Source: Lytechinus pictus (taxonomy: Eukaryota; Echinodermata; Echinoidea; Temnopleuroida; Toxopneustidae). Taken from it: a stretch of 64,000 bases of DNA. A program made the translations under genes and the position numbers. Below are positions 60,101-64,000 of this stretch, in pieces. Each line of letters opens with the position of its first letter. Position 1 is the first letter of the stretch. Below the pieces are notes generated by a model. It made no database searches, was not told the origin of the DNA, and saw only the letters and a list, made by a program, of their open reading frames with translations. The stretch covers positions 4,355,001 to 4,419,000 of the forward strand of contig NC_087258.1 of assembly GCF_037042905.1 (NCBI RefSeq), written 5' to 3'.

Positions 60101-62955
60101 TTAGTTAAACAACTTAACTGATGGTGATGATGGTGACTTTCAAAATGAAAAAAAAGTCTTGAGTTAGTATTCCATTGTACGCGAGGATTTTCTCTTCAGA
60201 ACTCATTGATGTGTATGGTGGCTAAGTGGTAGAGCGCCCTCCTTATAAACGGGAGGTCGCAGGTTCGATCCTCGGTCGAGTCACACCAAAGACAATAAAA
60301 GTGGGACCTTGTGCCTTCTTGTAAGGCGCTAGATCTATGAGAATGGAGAAGGGTAATGACTATGCTGGTAAATAAGAGTTATTGTCATTATTAGGTAATT
60401 ATTTCAAATTATCACGATATATTCCTCAATTACCTGAGTTTAAGAGTTTCCCCGTTTCGACCTCCACAGAGACATCGGCATCGTCCACGCCTTCATTAGT
60501 CTTCCTCACCTTCTCAAAGACCACCTTCCTATTGCCAACGCTACCGTTCTCGTCGTCGACCTCCTCTCGGATGTTGATCTGCAGGACATCGTCGACGAAG
60601 AACAAGTCTTCATTGCCCTCATCGGCGACGAGATTGAAGGCGGCCATTGCGAGGTTCGCGCCCGATGTGGAGAAGTTCGACGATGTGTTCTTCGGGAGTT
60701 TCACGTGCGTGAGTAGCCGTTCCATGCTTTGGACAATTAGTGCTGAAGAGGACGCAGTATTGTCGGGATCCCTCATCGAAGTCGACGATGATGATGATGA
60801 TTCGATGCTGATAATGCGGTCGACGGCATCTACAACGTTGCTAGCAACCTGTTAAGAATCATACAAAACTTGGTGGATTGTAATGATCATACCGGCGTAC
60901 ATCAGGGGTGGATCAGGGAATGATCAGAGGTGGGGGATTTTTTCAACAACAAAAATGACAAAAAAGGGTGAAAAAATAGTATGCTCTTTTACACTTCATG
61001 TTATTCTCTTCTTATACTCAAGACCCAGACCCACTTTGGTGGCAATCTGAGCCAGTATTTTTCAGGAAAGAATAAAGTTATAATGGACTTTTTTGAAATA
61101 TTTTCTTACTCTTCTCATGAATTGCGGTGATATCTAATTTTCAAAATAACATTCTTGGATGTACACTTGAACGTAAAAGTACAGAAGTAGTTTTCTTATC
61201 TGCGTATATATATTTTTTTTCAATGGATGTGAAAGTTCCCGGAGCCTATTGCACCACACAATCGAAAGCAAAATGAACAAAGGTTCTGGTGATTGTAGGA
61301 AAGAGTAGGATGGGAAAAGGCACACTTTGGAGTGCATATGAAACTCAAAACTCAATTAAGGACTGTGGAGTGGTATCTAAACAAAAGTAATTTATTTAAA
61401 TTTGAGAGTGGCCATGCTGGCCACTGATCGCATAATTTTCATCAATCTGCAAATGCAAGACTGATCACATTTGAAACGTACTATGGTAAATTTCTTCCGT
61501 GTTTGAATTAAAAATCGATGCAAACTGGGAGGCATATTACCCAAAACGTGAGCTTGATTTTTAATTCAAAACACGGGTACAGTACAGGACTTGTATAGGT
61601 ACTTGTTGGAGCAAGTTATTCATTTTCCTTACTCTTATATTTTTTCTTCAATTTCCTTTTCTCCCTTTTTTTTCATCAGTTTGATAGCTAAGGGGGGGGG
61701 GGCAACTCTTTCTCTATGACTTAGCGCCTAGCTCCAGCCTGTGGATATGTGTACGTACCTCTTCCGAAACTTCCTCGATGTGTGAAATCTGCTCTAGAAC
61801 ACGCCCCGTCATTCGAAGCTCCTCCTTGCTGACGTCATCAATCTCATCCGTCCAATCAGCAAGCTCAGATGAGATGGACTCCGCCGATTGATCGACGCGG
61901 CCTTGCTGCGCGACGTCAATTTCTATTACAGTCTCTAACCATTGGTAGAAAGTTGGTGACGTAACAATGCCTTGAGAAACTGTCGTTCGAGGAGGTACCA
62001 CTGTATAATAGAAGAGTGGAGGAGAGCAAACGATCGATCAATGTGGAGGGGGCAAATAGCTTTGACGATGTAATTAACTACATTACTTCTCTCTCATACT
62101 CACAGGCCGAGTTTTATGCTATTTTTTATCAAGCAGTAACAAGGCATTTAGCGGTTGCAAATGGCACGCGTAAACCACAAGCAAAATTTGGGTCGTTCAA
62201 AAATAATGGATGAATCACTGGTACAGTTATCCCAAATGGGAACATCGTGGAGTCTGAATCGCTAGCACCTGTCACCATTTAACTGCACTTGTAAAATTCC
62301 ACGTCGTTGCCAAGAAATCAATTAGCGTATTTTTATAAGGTAATCACGAATATCCAAATTTAACCTAAAATATTGTGAAACCATTGACACGTTTGTTCCA
62401 ATCGAAAACATTGCATGCAGATATTTCGTAATGTGTGAAGGCTCGGAATGCAAGGTTATTTTTTTTTTCTTTTATTGAAAAAAAATATGCCTAAGTGGCA
62501 GGGAAATTATGAAAAAGTATGAGAAACAAATTACTTAATTCCACATATATGATTGTTTATGAATATATAACAAAATAATTTGCAAAAGATTAAAAATATT
62601 GATCTGAATAAAGCATAATAATATAAAGCTCATTTTGGTAAAGGATTCGATGTCCATGTCCGATATACCGTAACATTTTTTCCCCAAAAAAGCTGAGCCT
62701 GCCTCCTGGAATATGCTAACAACACGACTGTTCGCTATTTTTTATTTAATATTGGTATGATTCGCGCCTATTCATTAACTTTTCACAAGTCAACACACAA
62801 ACCTGCAACCGTCGAAAGCGACATCGTAGACGTTGTCGACATTCTGCCTGTGGTGGTTGAAGGCCGATCCGAAGAGGGTGTCATGTTTGTATCCATTATG
62901 ACGTCACAGTCTCGCTCGTTTTCTCGACATGGACGAGAAGTGTTCGTGTATAGTT
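38204..62955 (-). CDS. adhesion G protein-coupled receptor (11 exons, 5' end outside window)
   Basis: A membrane receptor of the adhesion GPCR (class B2) type. Eleven exons join with correct GT/AG sites and phases to give 733 residues plus stop: 62803-62955, 61759-62000, 60434-60848, 59399-59634, 58737-58892, 57305-57414, 56778-57043, 55703-55772, 55144-55260, 54382-54594, 38204-38429. In order: Ser/Thr-rich linker, GAIN domain (~residues 52-400), GPS with HLT at 392-394, seven helices (~411-657) and a 75-residue tail. In this family the receptor cuts itself at HL|T and the new N-terminus (TNFAVLM...) acts as a tethered agonist. The adhesive N-terminal domains lie past the right edge, so the ligand and subfamily are unknown. 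The last intron (~16 kb) holds a tRNA-Val array on the other strand. Confidence 0.88.
39175..39247 (+). tRNA. tRNA-Val(AAC)
   Basis: The array consensus. Cloverleaf: acceptor GTTTCCG/CGGAAAC, anticodon stem TGAGT/ACTCA, loop CTAACAC, T arm CCCGG-TTCGAGC-CCGGG, discriminator A. A T5 run two bases downstream is a Pol III terminator. Confidence 0.95.
39652..39723 (+). pseudogene. tRNA-Val(CAC) pseudogene
   Basis: One base is missing in the 5' acceptor strand (GTTTTG-TAG) and there are changes in the D arm (TCATG) and T stem (CCAGG). Loop CTCACAC is intact. The acceptor ends still partly pair (GTTTT/AAAAC), but the shortened stem argues against function. Confidence 0.75.
39728..40019. repeat. 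MITE family C, third copy
   Basis: It starts 'GGCCCGTATTCTGAAGTCAG' and ends 'CGACTGCAGAATACGGGCC'. It inserted four bases after a decayed tRNA gene. Inner words match 21801-22109. Confidence 0.9.
40772..40829 (+). pseudogene. tRNA-Val pseudogene lacking the anticodon arm
   Basis: Acceptor, D and T arms match the consensus, but 15 bases covering the anticodon arm are missing (TTATCAC joins directly to TCAAGG). The consensus has CAC at both ends of the lost piece, so a slip between short direct repeats explains it. A and B boxes remain, so Pol III could still transcribe it. TATATAA lies about 38 bases upstream. Confidence 0.9.
41077..41148 (+). pseudogene. decayed tRNA-Val pseudogene
   Basis: GCTTCCGTAGTGTAGTGG and GGTTCGAACCC are recognisable. 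The anticodon arm is scrambled (GCTAGCTTCAGACATTC) and the 3' acceptor strand is GTGAAAA, which pairs poorly. Confidence 0.8.
41535..41607 (+). tRNA. valine-bodied tRNA with AAT (isoleucine) anticodon
   Basis: Identical to the AAC consensus except for one base in the anticodon loop: CTAATAC instead of CTAACAC. This makes the anticodon AAT, which after A34-to-inosine editing would read isoleucine codons. All stems pair and a T4 terminator lies two bases downstream, so it looks transcribable. What it would be charged with is uncertain. Confidence 0.85.
41874..41946 (+). tRNA. tRNA-Val(TAC)
   Basis: Consensus body with loop TTTACAC. Position 32 is T as well as the anticodon change, as in all TAC copies here. 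First T4 or longer run about 12 bases downstream. Confidence 0.95.
42046..42677. mobile_element. 632-bp foldback element
   Basis: 'TTAAAGGGATGGTCCAGGCT' at the left is mirrored by 'CCCGGACCATCCCTTTAA' at the right. The arms stay alike for about 200 bases each, for example 'AATCGGATAACAAATAACAG' against 'TTATTTGTTATCCAATTTCG', and 'TGATGTCATATCCCCAC' against 'GTGGGGATGTGACATCA'. The centre is unpaired. No coding capacity. Confidence 0.9.
42702..42776 (+). pseudogene. decayed tRNA-Val pseudogene
   Basis: GTTACCGTAGTGTGGCGTTTATCACGTGAG is followed by a disrupted anticodon arm, a weak B box (GGTTCGAGC with a broken T stem) and a run of A. Lies just right of the foldback element. Confidence 0.75.
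43051..43058 (+). promoter_or_regulatory. TATA-like element upstream of tRNA-Val
   Basis: TATATAAG starts 38 bases before the tRNA at 43089. Similar TATATAA words precede the tRNA at 52374 (52351) and the pseudogene at 40772 (about 40734). Upstream TATA-like words help Pol III start-site choice in some animals; here it is inference. Confidence 0.35.
43089..43161 (+). tRNA. tRNA-Val(AAC)
   Basis: Exact consensus; terminator T7 three bases downstream; TATATAAG upstream. Confidence 0.95.
43440..43512 (+). tRNA. tRNA-Val(CAC)
   Basis: Loop CTCACAC; one D-loop variant (AGTGG for AGCGG). All stems pair. First T4 lies about 18 bases downstream, so the primary 3' trailer would be long. Confidence 0.93.
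43836..43908 (+). tRNA. tRNA-Val(TAC)
   Basis: Consensus body, loop TTTACAC. The first strong T run is about 28 bases downstream. Confidence 0.94.
44298..44370 (+). tRNA. tRNA-Val(TAC)
   Basis: Loop TTTACAC, D-loop AGTGG variant, T4 terminator three bases downstream. Its 5' spacer is shared with the TAC gene at 48977. Confidence 0.94.
44646..44718 (+). tRNA. tRNA-Val(CAC), degenerate
   Basis: Full length with loop CTCACAC, but the D arm has TTATTAC, the T stem starts ACCGG and mispairs once, and the B box reads GGTCCGAAT instead of GGTTCGAGC. The invariant T54-T55 pair of the T loop is broken. Possibly a recent pseudogene. Confidence 0.7.
45086..45158 (+). tRNA. tRNA-Val(AAC)
   Basis: Exact consensus; T6 terminator two bases downstream. 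Confidence 0.95.
45440..45475 (+). pseudogene. tRNA-Val 3' remnant
   Basis: Only 'CGCCGGTTCGAACTCGAGTGG' and a T run survive, matching the T arm. A sister remnant lies at about 51918-51952, in the matching spacer. Confidence 0.5.
45899..45971 (+). tRNA. tRNA-Val(TAC)
   Basis: Loop TTTACAC; T loop TTCGAAC instead of TTCGAGC. All stems pair; T6 terminator two bases downstream. Confidence 0.94.
46401..46473 (+). tRNA. tRNA-Val(CAC)
   Basis: Loop CTCACAC, otherwise consensus (AGCGG). It differs from its duplicate at 43440 by that one D-loop base. First T4 about 18 bases downstream. Confidence 0.94.
46797..46869 (+). tRNA. tRNA-Val(TAC)
   Basis: Consensus body, loop TTTACAC, T5 terminator immediately after. 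Confidence 0.95.
47209..48050. repeat. tandem duplication, ~420 bp, with tRNA remnants
   Basis: Two diverged units (about 47209-47622 and 47631-48050). Each has 'AGTTCCGTTATGTAGCGG', a 5' tRNA-Val remnant, and about 320 bases later 'GGTTAGAGCCCGTGTGGA', a 3' remnant. A partial third unit lies at about 49340-49600. They look like tRNA genes split by a spacer and then amplified as dead units. Confidence 0.7.
48199..48271 (+). tRNA. tRNA-Val(AAC)
   Basis: Exact consensus; T8 terminator directly after. Confidence 0.95.
48521..48593 (+). tRNA. tRNA-Val(CAC)
   Basis: Loop CTCACAC; D arm reads AGTGGTAATCAC, one base off the other copies. Stems pair. First strong T run about 28 bases downstream. 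Confidence 0.88.
48977..49049 (+). tRNA. tRNA-Val(TAC), one stem mismatch
   Basis: Loop TTTACAC, but the 3' anticodon strand is ACTAA instead of ACTCA, leaving one mismatch in the stem. Only T3 follows; the next T4 is about 41 bases away. Function is doubtful. Confidence 0.8.
49609..50871. mobile_element. 1.26-kb insertion of unknown type
   Basis: It interrupts array spacer: array-like sequence stops near 49608 and resumes at 'CTGAGACAATTCTTCTGCAT' (50872). Inside are 'AACAAGCCCATCCAACCA' repeats (50100-50220, 50455-50515, 50645-50690) and three diverged copies of a ~230-base unit with 'CATCATTACCA' and 'AGCTTGGTTG'. The left edge has AATAAA on both strands. A 124-codon frame (49828-50202) is unrecognised. 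It could be a retroelement fragment; no LTR pair or reverse transcriptase is seen. Confidence 0.55.
51100..51172 (+). tRNA. tRNA-Val(CAC), degenerate
   Basis: Loop CTCACAC, but the anticodon stem closes with a T-T mismatch (TGAGT/TCTCA) and the T stem has another (CCTGG/CCTGG). The boxes are intact. Possibly decaying. Confidence 0.75.
51563..51635 (+). tRNA. tRNA-Val(AAC)
   Basis: Loop CTAACAC, D-loop AGTGG, T loop TTCGAAC; all stems pair; T6 terminator two bases downstream. Confidence 0.94.
52374..52446 (+). tRNA. tRNA-Val(TAC)
   Basis: Loop TTTACAC. The 3' acceptor strand is CGGGAAC, giving one T-G wobble pair. T4 three bases downstream; TATATAAG 23 bases upstream. Confidence 0.92.
52908..52957 (+). 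pseudogene. tRNA-Val pseudogene with internal deletion
   Basis: GTTCCGTCGTGTGATTCTAACG is followed by the T arm (CACCGGTTCGAGCCTGGGCG) and AAAACA. Most of the D and anticodon arms are missing. Confidence 0.75.
53452..53524 (+). tRNA. tRNA-Val(AAC)
   Basis: Loop CTAACAC; 3' anticodon strand ACTTA gives one G-T wobble. T8 terminator three bases downstream. A 5' half-remnant (GGTTTCCTTATAGTGTAGTG) lies just upstream at 53409. Confidence 0.92.
53887..53959 (+). tRNA. tRNA-Val(TAC)
   Basis: Consensus body, loop TTTACAC, T5 five bases downstream. Last gene of the dense array, about 420 bases from the aGPCR TM6-TM7 exon. Confidence 0.95.
54382..54594 (-). CDS. aGPCR exon 10: TM6 and TM7
   Basis: About 70 residues: the basic third intracellular loop (KIEKGKLHDLATRLQQ), then TM6 with GLTWLFGFFAI, then TM7 with NSLQGLCVFLLFCVF. 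TWLFG and NSLQG are hallmark motifs of adhesion GPCRs. Acceptor CTCCATAG, donor CAG|GTGAG, phase 2 at both ends. Confidence 0.93.
55144..55260 (-). CDS. aGPCR exon 9: second extracellular loop and TM5
   Basis: Starts with FCFLSRG, where the Cys is the expected partner of the TM3 Cys, then a hydrophobic TM5 (FIYALLFPLAAVLLLNIVCY) with a conserved Pro and an Asn. Donor AAG|GTAAAT. Confidence 0.92.
55703..55772 (-). CDS. aGPCR exon 8: end of TM4
   Basis: A 70-base exon. Its first two bases complete a Gly so that the join reads ...VAW-G-IPIGFVLIG, the usual WGIP motif of TM4, followed by a short acidic loop. A 120-bp (AAT/AAC)n microsatellite abuts the acceptor. Confidence 0.9.
55776..55893. repeat. 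(AAT/AAC)n microsatellite in aGPCR intron
   Basis: Triplets of AAT, AAC and ATG right next to the acceptor of exon 8. On the transcribed strand this is a TTR-rich stretch that may double as the polypyrimidine tract. Confidence 0.85.
56040..56312. repeat. MITE family B, copy 2 (intronic)
   Basis: It starts 'GGGCTCCGTCTTACAAACAG' and ends 'TTTATATAAGATGGGCCC'. Inverted arms of about 57 bases include ACTATGGAAATCCA and its partner TGGTTTTCCATAGTT. It lies between aGPCR exons 7 and 8. Confidence 0.9.
56778..57043 (-). CDS. aGPCR exon 7: TM2, TM3, start of TM4
   Basis: First intracellular loop KQMGQTPRLIMIQW, TM2 (CVSLLLLYIVFVIGI), then ACTAVAALLHYFTLSSVLWM with the conserved Cys, HYF and WM of TM3, and GVEGVNLYILLV, the usual EG..LY end. 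Loop RTRRF leads into TM4. The acceptor AACCAG was chosen over a nearer AAACAG because only the former keeps frame. Confidence 0.93.
57108..57127. repeat. (TA)n microsatellite
   Basis: About ten TA units within an aGPCR intron. Confidence 0.8.
57305..57414 (-). CDS. aGPCR exon 6: tethered-agonist end and TM1
   Basis: APSYGCHPYALDVISQIGCV leads into a hydrophobic TM1 (ISTLGLVLTIITYIMFG). It follows the GPS exon in phase 0. Acceptor TTTATACAG, donor GG|GTAAGA. Confidence 0.9.
58097..58169 (+). tRNA. tRNA-Val(CAC), outlying copy
   Basis: Full cloverleaf with loop CTCACAC. Acceptor starts GTTTTCG, leaving one T-G wobble. First T run of four or more about nine bases downstream. It lies in the aGPCR intron between the GPS and TM1 exons, 4 kb from the rest, on the same strand as the array. 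Confidence 0.93.
58737..58892 (-). CDS. aGPCR exon 5: GPS motif
   Basis: Contains the full GPS pattern: TCTYWDYD, GDWSTLGC, then CSCDHLTNFAVLM, with the four Cys, the two Trp and the cleavable HLT. Family knowledge: cleavage falls between L and T. Phase 0 at both ends. Confidence 0.95.
59399..59634 (-). CDS. aGPCR exon 4: GAIN subdomain B
   Basis: About 79 residues with beta-strand-like stretches (NLRIDLIVYHNDTLF; SKVLSVTIRRDGEEM; PINMTFKLQK). The last segment before the GPS exon matches the usual 'P..F.L' strand. Potential N-glycosylation at NDT and NMT. Confidence 0.85.
60212..60400 (+). mobile_element. tRNA-derived SINE in aGPCR intron
   Basis: The tRNA-like head has 'GGTGGCTAAGTGGTAGAGCG', an anticodon stem CCTCC/GGAGG, and B box GGTTCGATCC. 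The body shares a 'GGCGCTAGATC' word style with other animal SINEs and ends near ATTGTCATTATT. Opposite strand to the host gene. A different family from the 12541 SINE. Confidence 0.75.
60434..60848 (-). CDS. aGPCR exon 3: GAIN domain core
   Basis: Starts VASNVVDAVDRIIS in phase 0 after exon 2, has a Ser run, then ALIVQSMERLLTHV (helix), NLAMAAFNLVADEG and an acidic FFVDDVLQINIREEVDDENG. The helix-then-strand order fits GAIN subdomains A and B. Confidence 0.85.
61380..61758. other. aGPCR intron sequence
   Basis: AT-rich, with an imperfect inverted repeat around 61480-61580 ('CGTGTTTGAATTAAAAATCG' against 'GATTTTTAATTCAAAACACG') and a G run near 61692-61701. No exon. Confidence 0.5.
61759..62000 (-). 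CDS. aGPCR exon 2: GAIN subdomain A
   Basis: About 81 residues, mostly helical and acidic (FYQWLETVIEIDVAQQ; SISSELADWTDEIDDVSKEE; VLEQISHIEEVSEE). It begins with two bases that complete a Val from exon 1. Donor GAAGAG|GTACGT. Confidence 0.82.
62803..62955 (-). CDS. aGPCR exon 1 in window: Cys pair and Ser/Thr linker
   Basis: Acceptor GTTGTCACAG, donor GTTGCAG|GTTTGT, 153 bases. Reads LYTNTSRPCRENERDCDVIM, then a Ser/Thr-rich stretch (PSSDRPSTTTGRMSTTSTMS) likely to be O-glycosylated. Its end phase matches exon 2. Earlier exons are off the right edge. Confidence 0.7.
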
Positions 62956-63242
62956 CTGTGACAACTGAGAAAATATTTCACATGTATACGTTAGACCTAT
63001 GTGTGTGAAGCGAGAAGTGGTTAGTACTTATAGGAAGCTAATGAAATCACGATGGATGTGGAAGAACGGTACGAGGGTGCATAATGTCGATAAAGGGTAG
63101 AGTGATATCATATTCTTCCTATTCTGAATTTTTTAAGAACTACATATTTGGGAGAGGACGGGAGGGTAACTTGGAAAAGACCAGGAAGGTGAACAGAAAG
63201 GGGTAGGTGAGGGGAAGAGACGGGTGAGAGGATAGACTGGAA

Positions 63243-63297
63243 GAACTGCATGGACGTAGCGTTACCCCATTACACCAACGCTACGTCCATGCAGTTC
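63243..63297. repeat. 21-bp perfect palindrome, 13-base loop
   Basis: GAACTGCATGGACGTAGCGTT at 63243-63263 and its exact inverse at 63277-63297. It overlaps the left end of the element at 63265-63717. Confidence 0.9.
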
Positions 63298-63717
63298 TCG
63301 CTACGTCAAAGAAAAATGGCCATGACGCAGTGGGAACTGCTACAGCGTACTGAGAGCGTAGCGAGAACTGTTATTGACGTGGCATAGTCTGCATGATCTC
63401 CGGAGACAAATTTTCCGCTACGTGGACTTTGAACATGTCCAAAGTCCACGTAGCGGGAGCGCCGTCTGAGCAGTGCATAGTACTGACGCACTAAGGACCT
63501 TCTTATCGCGTACTAAAAGCTCCATCGACGTAACATAGACGTAGCGGACACGGAAAGAGCACCACTAACGCACCTTGAACGTATCAAGGACGTAGCGCAG
63601 ACGTAGCATGCACGGGACGATTTCATATTTTTCGAAAACAAGGAAGTTATCGCTACGTCCCTGCCATTTTTTCGGAATTTCAAGGACGTAGCGGGAACTT
63701 CCTCCGGTGTAATGGGG
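63265..63717. mobile_element. element rich in GACGTAGCG words
   Basis: Ends CCCCATTACACC and GGTGTAATGGGG are perfect inverse copies. Between them the word GGACGTAGCG or its inverse recurs at least eight times in both orientations. A second palindrome (CCGCTACGTGGACTTTG, 63415-63431 and 63440-63456) lies inside. Another end-like 'GGTGTAAAGGGG' follows at about 63785. No protein frame of note. Confidence 0.7.
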
Positions 63718-63799
63718 GCATACGAAGCTGGTGCCACGTTGGTTTGCTTCCGAACTTCAAGAACGTAGCGGAAACTTCATCTGGTGTAAAGGGGTAAGG

Positions 63800-64000
63800 G
63801 GTTATCTCCTAAAAAAAGAAAACCCCAGTTGACAATATTGAGAAAAGAGAGTGTTACTTCATGCTTAAGGATAATTTACTGTCTGCAGTTGCGGTGACCT
63901 TTTACGTCAATACAGTTTTACTTAAATGGTCTAAAAAATTACACGACTGTATGATACTAAAATAACTATTGTCAAAATTGGATTGTTCCCTTAAAATTTC
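63800..64000. other. window edge, no exon seen
   Basis: Probably aGPCR intron; upstream exons should lie further right. Confidence 0.4.

Overview
The window is animal nuclear DNA: AT-rich, intron-bearing, and full of short inverted-repeat transposons (MITEs), tRNA-derived SINEs, homopolymer C/G tracts and triplet microsatellites. The repeat style and a GPS-type adhesion GPCR suggest an echinoderm, most likely a sea urchin. That is inference from memory of repeat style, not a database match.

Layout. (1) 1-9.3 kb: no convincing gene; a 42-bp minisatellite, several MITEs and a composite repeat with 'AAAGCCCCTTTCACAATTG' ends. (2) 9.34-9.64 kb, minus: the first exon of a gene for a type II (signal-anchor) membrane protein, with a TATA box; its later exons are not seen. 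(3) 10.2-13.8 kb: a long (GTA)n/(CAG)n array, a 1.4-kb foldback element, a SINE and a (TCA)n array. (4) 13.71-22.03 kb: a 4.16-kb tandem duplication. Each unit carries a short hairpin, a tRNA-like sequence and an uninterrupted minus-strand gene for a 505-residue basic protein of unknown function. (5) 22-38 kb: repeats and unassigned DNA. (6) 38.2-63.0 kb, minus: eleven coding exons of an adhesion GPCR. It has a Ser/Thr-rich linker, a GAIN domain, a GPS with HLT, seven membrane helices and a cytoplasmic tail. Every exon junction keeps frame; the N-terminal exons lie beyond the right edge.

The most striking feature is a dense tRNA-Val array on the + strand. Twenty full-length genes lie inside the ~16-kb last intron of the GPCR and one lies in the intron between the GPS and TM1 exons. 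By anticodon there are six AAC, six CAC, eight TAC and one AAT; the AAT gene has a valine body with an isoleucine anticodon. Five clear pseudogenes and several remnants are mixed in. The array grew by segmental duplication of one- and two-gene blocks. The Pol III genes therefore sit antisense within a Pol II gene.

The far right end (63.2-63.8 kb) has an unusual element built from repeated 'GGACGTAGCG' words with two perfect palindromes. Protein function is secure only for the adhesion GPCR. The duplicated 505-residue protein is unrecognised, and the left-hand membrane exon is only a fragment.
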